The translations under genes and the position numbers were made by a program. A model generated the notes under the pieces. That model was not told the DNA's origin, made no database searches, and saw only the letters and a program-made list of their open reading frames with translations. This document shows positions 1 through 9,959 of a stretch of 64,000 nucleotides of DNA, one piece after another. The DNA comes from Geobacter sp. SVR (GTDB taxonomy: Bacteria > Desulfobacterota > Desulfuromonadia > Geobacterales > Pseudopelobacteraceae), in contig NZ_AP024469.1 in NCBI RefSeq assembly GCF_016865365.1, positions 3,254,501 through 3,318,500 on the forward strand, written 5' to 3'. Position 1 is the first letter of the stretch. The number at the start of each line of letters is the position of its first letter.

Positions 1-13
1 GCTTCAGAGGTTT

Positions 14-3000
14 ATGGGCGAAGCGGTTCCGAACGAAAACGGTTTCTCGATTTATGCCGATGATCCTGAGCTTATCCGCAAGGGGACGGAGCGCTATCAA
101 GAGGGGAAGATGATCTCCGAAACGATAGACGCGGAGAAGCCTCTCAAATCCTACGCCGGGAAGATCGTATCCAGCGCTCTGGAGAGTATCGGCTTCATGG
201 CTCCGGGGCTTGCCTTGGGTGCTGTATCTGGTCCGGCAGCTCCAGTTACTGCCTTGGGGACGATGGGGCTCCTGACGGGCGGTCAGGCTTACGGAGAGGC
301 ACGGGACAAGGGAATCACACGGCAGGACGCCACCGACAGCGCGGCGATTCAGGGGGCAACGGAGGTAGCAACCGAACTGCTCCCCTTCATGGCGCTGGCT
401 AAGTTCTTCAAGCCGGGGAAGTTGACGACCAAGCTCGCTCATTATTACCTGGCAGAAGTGCCGGGAGAGCACATCGCGACGGCTGTCCAGAACACGACTG
501 GGAAGGTGTTCGAGGAGGCAGATCCGGAGAAGCGGAAACAGGCGGCAATCGATTACTTCTTCTCGTCGGAACATGCTCAAGACCAGATTGATACCTTCTT
601 CACGACCATCGTCCAGGGCGCAATCCTCGGCGGCACGGCTGCGGGGGTCCACAAGGTCGGCAGTAGAAGCGATAAACAGATCCAGGCAGACGAAACGGCC
701 GGCTCCCTGGCTACGGCCGCTGCTCGTACCAATGCAACCAGTAAGCTGATGACATCGCTCGGGGAGATGGCGTCCTCTTCAAAGCTGAGAGAGCGGCTTC
801 CCGAAAAGTTTCAGGAGTTCATGCAGCAGGCGAAGGCGGAGGGCGGGGTCGATAACGTATATATTCCGGCGGACCGTTTCTCCACCTTCTTCCAAGAGCA
901 GGGCAAAAGCCCGGTGGAAATGGCCCAGGAATTGACCGGGGACCGTGCGGCATACATGGAGGCTATTGCTACTGGCGGAGACGTGGTCATTCCCCTGGAG
1001 GTTTACACGACGATCATCGCCCCTTCGGAATATCACCAGGAGCTTGCGAAGGACGTCCGCCTTCATCCTGGCGACATGACTCAAAGAGAGCTTGAGGAAT
1101 GGTCGGGGAAGATGCCGGAGGAATTCGATGCGATCTTCAAGGATCTGGAGACTGAGGGGAAGAACGTCCCCGGTGATCAGAAGGTTTATGACGCTGTTCT
1201 CGGGGAATTGATGGGTGTCGGGCGCGTCCGTGGCACGGCGGAGCGTGAGGCTATGCTCTGGCAGTCACGGTACAGGACCAGGGCAGAGCGCCTCGGGAAA
1301 GATGCCTGGGCGCTGTACGAAGAGAATCCGCTCAGAGTTCGCCGCCCGATGCCGGAGTTCATGACACGGCGAGATTTCGTCGATACTTCGATCGATCCAT
1401 TCCTCGACCGGATCAGGGCGAACGATGTTCCAACTGAATCTCAGGCGTTCGGTGAATCTCTCGGGGACTTCCTGAGAATGAGAGGCGTTCAGGACTCAGG
1501 CGGGGAACTCGCTTCAATAGGCGTCGATGAAGGCATCAAACCGTTTCAGCGGAAGATGGTTCAGGAAAACGGTCTCGCTCTGGATGAGGCTCGGGATTCT
1601 GCGATCAAAGCTGGCTATCTGCCGGAAGGTGCGACGACCAGAGACTTCATCGATGCGGTTGATAAGGAGGCACGGGGCAAGTCGGTATATTCTGCGGCGA
1701 ACCAGAACGAGAAGGCCGTAGGGCTGAAAATGGATCTGGAGCAGCTTCAGCAGTTCCTCAGCTCCCTCGACCTGGACGTCTCGATGATGACGAACGAAGA
1801 GATTCGGAAGGCGATTCAGGGTCAGTCGTTCGATCAGTCTGACGATCAGACCTACCTCGAAGTAAAGCGAGGCTCGATCACCTTCGTGCCTGGGTTCCGC
1901 AATATTGCCCTGCTGGAGAAGGCAGATCTCTCGACCTTCCTCCATGAATCCGGCCACGCTTGGCTTGAGGAAATGAAGCAGGACGCAACGATCAAAGAGG
2001 CGCCTGAACAACTCCGGCAGGATTGGGAGACTCTCGCCTCCTGGGGTGGCTTTGCGCCTGATACGTCTACGATACCTGTCGAAGCTCACGAGAAATTTGC
2101 TCGCGCTGTCGAAGCATACCTCATGGAAGGGAAAGCCCCATCGGTTGAGCTGCAACCGGCTTTCCAGCGCTTCAAGGCGTGGCTGTTCAGGATCTACCGC
2201 TCGATCAAGGGTCTTGATGTCGAGCTGACCGACGAGGTCAGACGTGTGCTAGACCGGATGCTCGCCACGGATGAGGAGATCAAACGGGCGGAAGATCTGC
2301 AATCCTTCCATCCACTCTTTGCCGATGCGGAAGCGGCCGGCATGACGGAGCGGGAGTTCAAGGCTTACCGGGCGGAGATCGAACGGGCCCACACAGAGGC
2401 GGAAACGCAGCTTCAGCAGAAGCTTATGAAGGAGATCACCAGGGAGCAAGAGGCGTGGTGGAAAGAGGAACGGGCAAAGTTGCTGACCGAAGTCCAGGCA
2501 GAAGCGCAGCAAGAGCCGGTTTATCAGGCTTTCAAGGCTCTGACCGATGGGACGGACTTTGAAGGCAACGCAGCGCCGGAAGGTTTTAAGCTCTCGAAGG
2601 ACGATCTCGTCCGCATGTACGGGAAGGAGTTCGTCAAGAAGCTTCCCCGCTCCTTCCGTTACCTCTATGCAAAAGAGGGGGGTCTCCATCCTGACGCAGT
2701 GGCTGAAGTCTTCGGCTTCTCCTCTGGCGACGAAATGATCCGCAAGATGGCGAACACTCCGCCGATGAAGAAGTTCGTCGAGGCGGAGACCGACGTCAGG
2801 ATGCGGCAGAAATACGGCGACATGCTGAATGACGGCACGGTCGCTGACGAGGCGCTGAAGGCTGTCCATTCCGACTATCAAGGGCAAGTCCTCCGGGCTG
2901 AATTGCGGGCGCTCAGGCGCAAGCAGAGAGAGGTTGCCCCCTTCGTCAAGGCCGAGAAAGACCAGGCGGCGGAGGCGCTCAAGCGGGAGAAGACGGAAAG

Positions 3001-5770
3001 GGAATATGAACGGCGGTGGCTGGATGCCGAAAAGAAACTCGCTCTTGAGATAGAACGGGGTGCGGCGGCTGAAGAACTGCGGAAGATTCGGGAGGAGATC
3101 CGCACCAATCGGGAGGGCGCTCGCCGGGCTCGTCTTGAGATGGAGGCGGGTATCCCTCCGCTTGAAGCCTTCAAGATGTGGGCGGCTCAGGCAATCGGCG
3201 CGAAGGCTCTCAAGGACATTACTCCAGGTGTCTATGCTCGGGCAGAGCAAAAAGCAGGAAAAGCGGCTTTTGAGGCAGCGTCAAAGGGAAAATTCGAGAA
3301 GGCAGGGGAAGAAAAACAGAAACAGCTACTCAACCATTACCTCTATATGGAGGCAGTCAAGGCAAAAGAGGACGCCGACAAGATCTACGATTATGCGAAG
3401 CGCCTTGAAAAGCCGGCGACTCAACAGAGGATCGGCAAGGCTGGCGGGGATTACCTCGAACAGATCAACGCAATACTGGAGCGGTACGAGTTTAAGCGGG
3501 TAACGCTGGAAACGCTGACGAAGCGGCGCTCTCTGCTGGAGTGGGCTCAGGAACAAGAGGAAATGGGGCTTGAGCCTTCCATTCCCGATGAGCTTCTCAA
3601 TGAGTCGAGCAAGCGCAATTACAAGGAGCTGACGATCGACGAGCTTCGGGCGATCAGGGATGCCCTGAAGAATATCGAGCATCTCTCCAAAGAGGTCAAC
3701 CGGATAAGAATCGACAATGAGGAGTTTGAGCTTGAGGAGGCGCTCAATGAATTGACAGCTTCGGTCACCCAAAACTTCGATGTGAAGAAGCTCCCGATTG
3801 ACAAGGAAACGCTGTCCTGGATCGAGAAGCAGGGGGAGAAGCTCTCCCGCCTCGACGCCTCGCTCATCAAAACGGAGCAGTTGATCGAATGGATGGACGG
3901 CGGAAAGATAGATGGCCCCTGGTCGCGGATGATCTTCCAGCCAATAGCGAAGGCAGAGTCCAACGAGCACAACATGACGCTGAAATATACAGCGAAGCTC
4001 GCAGACCTGGTTGAAGCATACGGAAAAGAGAAGAAAGCGGGTCTGATGGAGAAGGTCTTCATCTCCTCCCTGAATGAGTCCCTCACCAGACAGGCAGTGA
4101 TTGCCGTCGCTCTGAACACGGGTAACGAATCGAACCAGAAGAAACTGATGACCGGATACGGCTGGACCGATTACCAGCTTGACGAGATTCTCTCTCATCT
4201 CGACGCGCACGACTGGGACTTCGTGCAGCGGATATGGGACACGATTGAGGAGCTTTGGCCGGAGATCGCGGCAATGGAAAAGCGGATGACGGGTGTCGCG
4301 CCTGACAAGGTTCTCCCGCGGGAAGTGACCAACGAGTTTGGTTCCTGGCGCGGCGGCTACTATCCGGTTGTGTACGACTCGCTCCATTCGGCTGCAGGAG
4401 AAAAGCAGACCGACGCGAAAGGTGACCGGCTCTTCGAGAACACCTATGTCCGGGCAACCACGGAGAAGGGCCACACGAAGGCAAGGATAGAGGAGGCGGC
4501 TTTCCCGATTCTGCTCTCTCTGGAAGTCCTCCCTCAGCACATGGCGCAAGTCATCCATGACCTGACGCACCGGGAGGCGGTCGTCGCGGCGAATCGCCTA
4601 CTCGCGAACAGAGACATGAGGAGTACGCTTAATGCTACGATAGGCGCTCCCTATTACAAGATGCTGAAACAGTGGCTCGCGAACGTGGCAAACGATAGGA
4701 ACATCGACCGGACCGGGAATGAGTTCTGGACGCGTTTCATGGGTACACTACGGACGAATGCGACCATCGTCGGGATGGGCTTCAGGATGACAACCATGTT
4801 CTCTCAGCTCGCCGGCCTCTCTCAGTCGCTCGACATGGTCAAGGGGAAGTATCTCGGTACGGCTCTTCTCCGCTTCACACGACATCCCTTTGAATCGGCG
4901 GCATGGGTGGCGGAGAAGTCGGGGGAGATGAAGCACCGCCGGAACTCTCTCGACCGTGACATCCGCGACGGGGTCCGGAAGCTCATGGGCAAGCACGGTG
5001 CGAAGCAATGGATTCAAGCGAAGGCATTCGCCGGGGTAGCGCTCTTTGACGCGATGGTCTCGGTCCCTACCTGGATGGGAGCCTATGAACAAGCGAAGGC
5101 GGAGGGGCTCTCCGAAGGCGACTCGATCGCGGCGGCAGACCGGGCGGTCAGGCTCTCGCAGGGCTCCGGCGGAGCGAAGGACCTCGCTGCCGTTCAGCGG
5201 TCAAACGAGATGATGAAGCTCTTCACAATGTTCTACAGTTATTTCTCCGTGCTTTACAACCGGCTCCGCAACATGGGGCGGCTCAAGTCAATCGGAGAGA
5301 TCGGCTTTATGGATGTCGCATGGAAGAGCTTCGTCATGGTCATGGTCCCGGCGATTATGGGCGATCTGCTCGCCGGACGCGGTCCTGACGATGACGAAGA
5401 CAAGGCTCTTTGGGCGCTGCGGAAGATTCTGGTTTACCCGTCCCTGACGGTTCCGATCGTGAGAGACATCGGAAACAGTTTCGAATCGGGCCGGCCGTAT
5501 AGTCTGACACCGATGAGTCGTCTTCTGGAGATGACGGCGAAGCTCCCGGCGCAAGTCGAGGCGGTCGCTGAAAACAGGAAAGATCTCGACGACCTCATCT
5601 TCCAGAACTTCGACCTTTTGGGATACGCCTTCGGGCTCCCCACGGGGCAACCAAGAACAACGACAAAGTACATTTGGGATCTCACTGAAGGCGATGTCCG
5701 GGCTGAAGACCTCGGGGACGTCCTGAAAGGGCTCGCCTTCGGACACAAAAAGGAGGGGCATAAGCGATGA
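14..5770 (+). CDS. Very large phage virion / ejection-type protein (possibly 5'-partial)
   Basis: This 1918-residue frame has no stop between the window edge and its first ATG, so the true start may lie upstream. Near the N-terminus (about residues 55-95) is a Gly/Ala-rich hydrophobic stretch like those in podovirus ejection proteins. A zincin-like HESGH motif sits at residues 644-648, a charged coiled-coil region at about 780-1070, and a C-terminal part with an FYSYFSVLYNRLRN-type segment at about 1740. That ending is typical of polyvalent proteins of tailed phages. The ATG of the tail-fibre gene overlaps its stop (ATGA). Size, domain mix and position just before the tail fibre suggest an internal virion protein delivered with the DNA. 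The family assignment is inference; virion location and protease activity are unproven. Confidence 0.7.
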   Translation: MGEAVPNENGFSIYADDPELIRKGTERYQEGKMISETIDAEKPLKSYAGKIVSSALESIGFMAPGLALGAVSGPAAPVTALGTMGLLTGGQAYGEARDKGITRQDATDSAAIQGATEVATELLPFMALAKFFKPGKLTTKLAHYYLAEVPGEHIATAVQNTTGKVFEEADPEKRKQAAIDYFFSSEHAQDQIDTFFTTIVQGAILGGTAAGVHKVGSRSDKQIQADETAGSLATAAARTNATSKLMTSLGEMASSSKLRERLPEKFQEFMQQAKAEGGVDNVYIPADRFSTFFQEQGKSPVEMAQELTGDRAAYMEAIATGGDVVIPLEVYTTIIAPSEYHQELAKDVRLHPGDMTQRELEEWSGKMPEEFDAIFKDLETEGKNVPGDQKVYDAVLGELMGVGRVRGTAEREAMLWQSRYRTRAERLGKDAWALYEENPLRVRRPMPEFMTRRDFVDTSIDPFLDRIRANDVPTESQAFGESLGDFLRMRGVQDSGGELASIGVDEGIKPFQRKMVQENGLALDEARDSAIKAGYLPEGATTRDFIDAVDKEARGKSVYSAANQNEKAVGLKMDLEQLQQFLSSLDLDVSMMTNEEIRKAIQGQSFDQSDDQTYLEVKRGSITFVPGFRNIALLEKADLSTFLHESGHAWLEEMKQDATIKEAPEQLRQDWETLASWGGFAPDTSTIPVEAHEKFARAVEAYLMEGKAPSVELQPAFQRFKAWLFRIYRSIKGLDVELTDEVRRVLDRMLATDEEIKRAEDLQSFHPLFADAEAAGMTEREFKAYRAEIERAHTEAETQLQQKLMKEITREQEAWWKEERAKLLTEVQAEAQQEPVYQAFKALTDGTDFEGNAAPEGFKLSKDDLVRMYGKEFVKKLPRSFRYLYAKEGGLHPDAVAEVFGFSSGDEMIRKMANTPPMKKFVEAETDVRMRQKYGDMLNDGTVADEALKAVHSDYQGQVLRAELRALRRKQREVAPFVKAEKDQAAEALKREKTEREYERRWLDAEKKLALEIERGAAAEELRKIREEIRTNREGARRARLEMEAGIPPLEAFKMWAAQAIGAKALKDITPGVYARAEQKAGKAAFEAASKGKFEKAGEEKQKQLLNHYLYMEAVKAKEDADKIYDYAKRLEKPATQQRIGKAGGDYLEQINAILERYEFKRVTLETLTKRRSLLEWAQEQEEMGLEPSIPDELLNESSKRNYKELTIDELRAIRDALKNIEHLSKEVNRIRIDNEEFELEEALNELTASVTQNFDVKKLPIDKETLSWIEKQGEKLSRLDASLIKTEQLIEWMDGGKIDGPWSRMIFQPIAKAESNEHNMTLKYTAKLADLVEAYGKEKKAGLMEKVFISSLNESLTRQAVIAVALNTGNESNQKKLMTGYGWTDYQLDEILSHLDAHDWDFVQRIWDTIEELWPEIAAMEKRMTGVAPDKVLPREVTNEFGSWRGGYYPVVYDSLHSAAGEKQTDAKGDRLFENTYVRATTEKGHTKARIEEAAFPILLSLEVLPQHMAQVIHDLTHREAVVAANRLLANRDMRSTLNATIGAPYYKMLKQWLANVANDRNIDRTGNEFWTRFMGTLRTNATIVGMGFRMTTMFSQLAGLSQSLDMVKGKYLGTALLRFTRHPFESAAWVAEKSGEMKHRRNSLDRDIRDGVRKLMGKHGAKQWIQAKAFAGVALFDAMVSVPTWMGAYEQAKAEGLSEGDSIAAADRAVRLSQGSGGAKDLAAVQRSNEMMKLFTMFYSYFSVLYNRLRNMGRLKSIGEIGFMDVAWKSFVMVMVPAIMGDLLAGRGPDDDEDKALWALRKILVYPSLTVPIVRDIGNSFESGRPYSLTPMSRLLEMTAKLPAQVEAVAENRKDLDDLIFQNFDLLGYAFGLPTGQPRTTTKYIWDLTEGDVRAEDLGDVLKGLAFGHKKEGHKR

Positions 5771-6537
5771 CAGTCATGGTCACGGATAATTTCAAACGGT
5801 TTCACGGCTCAGGGGGGACCGGTCCTTTCACCTGGACCTGGCGCTTCCTGGCGAACGCAGACATTCAAGTCTATCTCATCGCAGAACCGGACGAGGATCA
5901 CCCCTCTCTTGAGGAGAAAACCCTACTTGTCGAGGGTGATGATTACTCTCTGACCGGCGCCGGGGGCTATGTCGGCGGAACCCTCACCCTGATCTCTGCC
6001 CTGGAAGTGGGCGCGGATCTCCTTGTCGAGCGCAACACTGAGCCGGTTCAGCGGGTATCGATCAGGAACCAGGGGAATAACTTCATCCCTTCGGTCCACG
6101 AGAACGTGTTCGATCGGCTCGCGATGATGAATCAGGATCAGTTGCGGCGAATTGTTGGCTTTGAGGAAATAGCCGCTGACCTGCGGGGCAGGGCGACAGA
6201 TCTCGAAGATCGGGTCACAGCTACAGAGGGGGACATTGCGACACTGTTCGCAAGAGTGACAACGGTGATCGTCACGCCTCCAGCCGGAGAATCGGGGGAT
6301 GTGGTCGTCCATCAGTCTGCTTTTGCTGGTGACACTTACATTGATGTAGTGGCCGCGAATGATCCAACGGCGCGGACGATGGTCATTGGTAAAACGGACA
6401 CAAGTGCAAATCTGGTCATCTTCCGTCCTACAGCCGGTAACGTGATGGGACTGACAGAGTACCCGATTGACGGTCAGAATGTTTATCGTCGGTTCATACC
6501 TCGCGCATCAGATAACACCTGGATCGTGAGCAACTAA
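5767..6537 (+). CDS. Phage tail-fibre protein, T7-type N-terminal adaptor domain
   Basis: A 256-residue protein. Its first about 130 residues match the pattern of the T7 gp17 tail-fibre attachment domain (early FxxFxGxGGTGPFTWTW-like stretch, VYLIAE, a Y-S-L-T-G turn, then RNTEPVQ and a helix with FDRLAMMNQDQLRR). A short coiled coil (residues about 140-160) and a small beta-rich end follow. In T7-like phages this domain docks the fibre to the virion; the short C-terminus suggests it is an adaptor carrying separate fibre or spike proteins, here the next two genes. The start codon overlaps the upstream stop by 4 nt. An ATG three codons further on is also possible. Confidence 0.8.
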   Translation: MTVMVTDNFKRFHGSGGTGPFTWTWRFLANADIQVYLIAEPDEDHPSLEEKTLLVEGDDYSLTGAGGYVGGTLTLISALEVGADLLVERNTEPVQRVSIRNQGNNFIPSVHENVFDRLAMMNQDQLRRIVGFEEIAADLRGRATDLEDRVTATEGDIATLFARVTTVIVTPPAGESGDVVVHQSAFAGDTYIDVVAANDPTARTMVIGKTDTSANLVIFRPTAGNVMGLTEYPIDGQNVYRRFIPRASDNTWIVSN

Positions 6538-6562
6538 AATGAAATGGGAGGAGGTGAACGGG

Positions 6563-7573
6563 ATGAAGAGAATAACAGGGTTTACGGTGTTTCTGTCCCT
6601 GTCGATTGTGTCGGCTTCAGCAATGGCGGACACGGCGGCGGATCAACTGCTCAACACGGCGCTTCGCAATACAGGCAACCTGCAGGACGGCAAGCTCGAT
6701 AAATCGGCAGTGGCGACAACGATATCCTCCCCAGGTTCGGATTTGAAAGTCCCTTCTGAAAAGGCAGCTCGGTCAGCAATAAATCTGCTTGTGCCGAAAA
6801 CAACGACTGTGAACGGTCATGGGCTTAGTGGCAATGTTACCGTGAATAAGGCAGATGTCGGACTCGGTAACGTCGATAACACGTCAGATGCAGCCAAGCC
6901 AATCAGCACGGCGACGCAGGCGGCGCTTGATGGAAAGGTAACTGGAAACGTGGCTATCACAGGGGCTACTAAAACTAAAATCACTTATGATGCAAAAGGC
7001 TTAGTCACTGCCGGGGCTGATGCTACAACTGCCGACATTGCCGACTCGACGAATAAGCGGTACGTGTCCGATGCCCAACTCGTAGTGATTGGTAATACGT
7101 CCGGCACAAACACCGGAGACGTGACAATCGGCACTGCCAACGGTCTGTCGCTCTCTGGCCAGCAGATCTCCCTACAAATTGCGACCGATAGTGTGCCGGG
7201 GGCGCTGACAGCGGCGGATCATGCGACTTTCGCCGCCAAGGCGGCAACCGCACTGGAGGCCATCACAGCGCCAGCGTTGCTGAACTCTTGGACGAATGTT
7301 GGTGGAGGTGAACAGCCAGCCCAGTATTATAAAGATAACTTCGGCATCGTTCACGTCGAGGGGTTGCTATCGACCAGCGGAACAAGCAGCGCAACGGTCG
7401 CCTTTAATTTGCCCGTGGGGTATCGGCCCGCTTCCAATCGTTATTTTTCTGGTTTTGTTGATGGTTCGTCACTTGGCAGTGGGAATATAGGAGTAACACC
7501 TGCGGGAGACGTATATGTATTTTATCCAGCAGGTGCCGGGAGTGTGGGTATTGAGTTTTCATTTAGACCATAA
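6563..7573 (+). CDS. Phage tail-fibre protein with an N-terminal signal-peptide-like segment
   Basis: I chose the ATG at 6563 because GGAGGAGGTG lies just upstream; an in-frame ATG at 6539 would add eight residues. The body has collagen-like tail-fibre repeat phrases (VGLGNVDNTSDAAKPIS, then TQAALDGKV) common in phage distal tail fibres, followed by a Gly/Ser/Thr-rich beta region and a globular C-terminus. The first about 22 residues (MKRITGFTVFLSLSIVSASA-MA) read as a Sec signal peptide with a charged start, hydrophobic core and small residues before a cleavage site. That is unusual for a virion protein. It sits between the fibre adaptor and the tailspike, so receptor recognition is the likely role. 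Confidence 0.75.
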   Translation: MKRITGFTVFLSLSIVSASAMADTAADQLLNTALRNTGNLQDGKLDKSAVATTISSPGSDLKVPSEKAARSAINLLVPKTTTVNGHGLSGNVTVNKADVGLGNVDNTSDAAKPISTATQAALDGKVTGNVAITGATKTKITYDAKGLVTAGADATTADIADSTNKRYVSDAQLVVIGNTSGTNTGDVTIGTANGLSLSGQQISLQIATDSVPGALTAADHATFAAKAATALEAITAPALLNSWTNVGGGEQPAQYYKDNFGIVHVEGLLSTSGTSSATVAFNLPVGYRPASNRYFSGFVDGSSLGSGNIGVTPAGDVYVFYPAGAGSVGIEFSFRP

Positions 7574-7589
7574 AGAAAGGAGATAAATA

Positions 7590-9362
7590 ATGATCATTCT
7601 GACTTTAAAATCCGGTGCTGTATACGCAAAAGCTACCATTACTGCACTCAACACGGATGCAGATGTCGCGAACGCAGCGAGGGTTGAGATCACCAGTAAC
7701 TATGCCATCAGCGACAATATGACACAGCGTAACGACGGCCCCCCCTGGACGTTCACAAAGGGTGGGGTGCTTACGGTTGCAAGCGGGAAAATTTTTACTT
7801 TCGCTGCTCAGCCTGACATACCCGGCAATTATCAAGTGTTTGCAGGAAGCGGGGCCGTTACAGGGCTTAAAGAGGCAAAAATAGATTGGTGGGGAACAAA
7901 CACGACCCCTGGCAGCACGGACATGTCTGGAGCCATGTCAAAAGCCCTTGAGTCTGGCGCGTCCATAGTTATCCCTCCTAACACTACATACTATTTTGGC
8001 AGTACGGTAACTCACACAGGCCGAGTTACTGTTATAGGTTCAGGGGTAACATCTCGAATTAAATCCGATGTTATGGCCTTGCGGATCATAAACGGGTCTG
8101 GTTCCCTGATTGATAATATTGATTTTAGTAACGTCACTGCCCCCTATCTTATCATCCGCGACCCTGCTAACTGGACTGCTTCGCCAACATTCTCAACAAC
8201 CAGCGCCGAGATTGGTTGGCAACCAACTGTAAATGATTATGACATTTGGAGTTCTTTAACTCTTGCTCAACAAAACCAGAATATCGGCCCTGAAATTAAT
8301 TTTACCGGGAATGCTTCGGATATCACCGTTAGCCGAATAACCGGAAACTTTGTGAATATAGTTCTGGAGTCGGCCACTAATTCAGTTGTGCGGGATTGTA
8401 ATATACGCGGTGGTAAAGGGTACGCGGGAACTATCGTGTTTTGGAATATCGATGGGCAGCAGGGAAATTCTAACCGCGCCATTAACAACGTGGTGCGCTT
8501 TCCTAGTTATTCGGGCATAGCCTTCAGCCGAAACTTCGATGGGCAGGTGGAGGGTAACTTAGTAAACAATGCAGGCGAAAGTGGGATCAAGCTCTGGTCG
8601 TTCAGTGCGAACAATGGGCACTGGGACACCCCAGATGGTCCAGACGTGTACTGCTATAATATGTCGATTGTAAATAACCGGACACAATTTGTATGGTTTG
8701 ATGGGTTTGACTTGGGTTCATCATACGCACAAGTGACCCTCCGAGAGTCCAGGCACATGATCACAGGCAATAAAACGCTGGGTAATGCCAGAACCGGTAT
8801 GGTGTCCGAAGGCATACACAACACTATCGTAGGGAATAGTGCCAAGAACTGCGGCACATTCGGGATGGCGTTTTACCGCACTGATAACAGCTTGATTAGC
8901 GATAATATGATGGAGAACAATGGTCTATTACCTGATACTCCAAATGTTTGGCATGAATTAGTGTTGGTAGGTAGCGGTAATACTGTTACCGGCAACCGTA
9001 TCGAACGCGGATCAGTCTACTCTGGCGCGGCCATATATGAGGAACTTAGCGTCAGCCCGACCAATTATATCGCACACAACCACGCGATAAACGCATCTTT
9101 TGCGTTTGCCGATGCTTCGGGTTTACACTCATCTGTACTGGTTGGTAATCACTCTTCTATTTCACCCAATATGGAGTTTGGGAATTACCTTATTTCAGCG
9201 TCTACACCAACTCCACAAGAATCTGATATCCCGGCAGGGACTAGCTACCCTTATGACGCTGTGGTGTGGACATATGATGACGTGGGTAATAATTTGATAG
9301 GCCGTGTCAAATACCGCAACGGGCAGGTGCGACGGGCTGTTGTTCCGTTAGTTTATCCATAA
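7590..9362 (+). CDS. Phage tailspike, right-handed parallel beta-helix protein
   Basis: A 590-residue protein with a clear AAGGAG ribosome site. After a roughly 100-residue head comes a pectate-lyase/NosD-like series of short repeats (NN.., ITGNxxxx, VxGNxxxN) from about residue 130 to 520, typical of tailspikes that bind or cut surface polysaccharide. The VIPPNTTYYFGSTV segment resembles the capping region at the start of such helices. It follows the fibre genes and precedes the endolysin, as expected for a podovirus tail module. Base composition is more AT-rich than the flanking host genes. Enzymatic activity on host polysaccharide is inferred; no catalytic residues can be assigned by eye. 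Confidence 0.8.
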   Translation: MIILTLKSGAVYAKATITALNTDADVANAARVEITSNYAISDNMTQRNDGPPWTFTKGGVLTVASGKIFTFAAQPDIPGNYQVFAGSGAVTGLKEAKIDWWGTNTTPGSTDMSGAMSKALESGASIVIPPNTTYYFGSTVTHTGRVTVIGSGVTSRIKSDVMALRIINGSGSLIDNIDFSNVTAPYLIIRDPANWTASPTFSTTSAEIGWQPTVNDYDIWSSLTLAQQNQNIGPEINFTGNASDITVSRITGNFVNIVLESATNSVVRDCNIRGGKGYAGTIVFWNIDGQQGNSNRAINNVVRFPSYSGIAFSRNFDGQVEGNLVNNAGESGIKLWSFSANNGHWDTPDGPDVYCYNMSIVNNRTQFVWFDGFDLGSSYAQVTLRESRHMITGNKTLGNARTGMVSEGIHNTIVGNSAKNCGTFGMAFYRTDNSLISDNMMENNGLLPDTPNVWHELVLVGSGNTVTGNRIERGSVYSGAAIYEELSVSPTNYIAHNHAINASFAFADASGLHSSVLVGNHSSISPNMEFGNYLISASTPTPQESDIPAGTSYPYDAVVWTYDDVGNNLIGRVKYRNGQVRRAVVPLVYP

Positions 9363-9405
9363 ATGCGGAGCTATTTATATTTTAGCAGCAGTAGGAGGGG
9401 ATGAA

Positions 9406-9891
9406 ATGGATCAGACCAGGCTATTAGATACACTGAAGCAGGATGAGGGCTTTTCCTCAAAATCCTATTGGGACAAGAAGCAATGGACCTATGGCTATGG
9501 CTGCAAGGCACCAGGCGAAGGCGCGACAATTACTAGAGAGGCGGCGAAACCGCTTCTGGAAGAACATCTCGACACGGCAATCGCCGGATTCAAGCGCATG
9601 TTTCGCGGCCACGAGTACAAATTCAACGAGGTGAGGGAAGAGGCGTTCATTCAGCTCATTTTCAACATGGGGACCGGCCGGCCGGATGGGAACGAAGGAC
9701 TTTATTCGTTCAAGAACACGCTTGGCTTCATCTTTAAGAATAGCGACGTCCCATGGGCTTCCGTAGCTGATGGGCTTCAGCGGTCGCTCTGGTTCCGACA
9801 GGTCGGCAAGTCGGGAGATCCTGACGGTCCAGGGCCGAAAGAAGGGCGCGGAGAGCGGATTGTGCGGCAGGTTCGTACAGGTGTTTTTTGA
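9406..9891 (+). CDS. Endolysin, GH24 lysozyme (T4 type)
   Basis: A 161-residue phage lysozyme that cleaves peptidoglycan during lysis. The T4-lysozyme catalytic signature is visible as E14 (DEGF), D23 and T28 in the order E-8-D-4-T, one residue shorter in the second gap than the common form, followed by YGYG. The region around residues 78-90 (FIQLIFNMGTG) matches the conserved GH24 core, and WFRQVG near residue 135 matches the late motif. No signal-anchor segment is present, so export would need a holin, and no clear holin is visible nearby. The start has AGGAGG upstream. Confidence 0.9.
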   Translation: MDQTRLLDTLKQDEGFSSKSYWDKKQWTYGYGCKAPGEGATITREAAKPLLEEHLDTAIAGFKRMFRGHEYKFNEVREEAFIQLIFNMGTGRPDGNEGLYSFKNTLGFIFKNSDVPWASVADGLQRSLWFRQVGKSGDPDGPGPKEGRGERIVRQVRTGVF

Positions 9892-9959
9892 TCGTAATTT
9901 CTACAACTGCCATAGGAGGTTACAAGTCACCTCCTGCATTCAGAGAAGGAGGGTATGCG

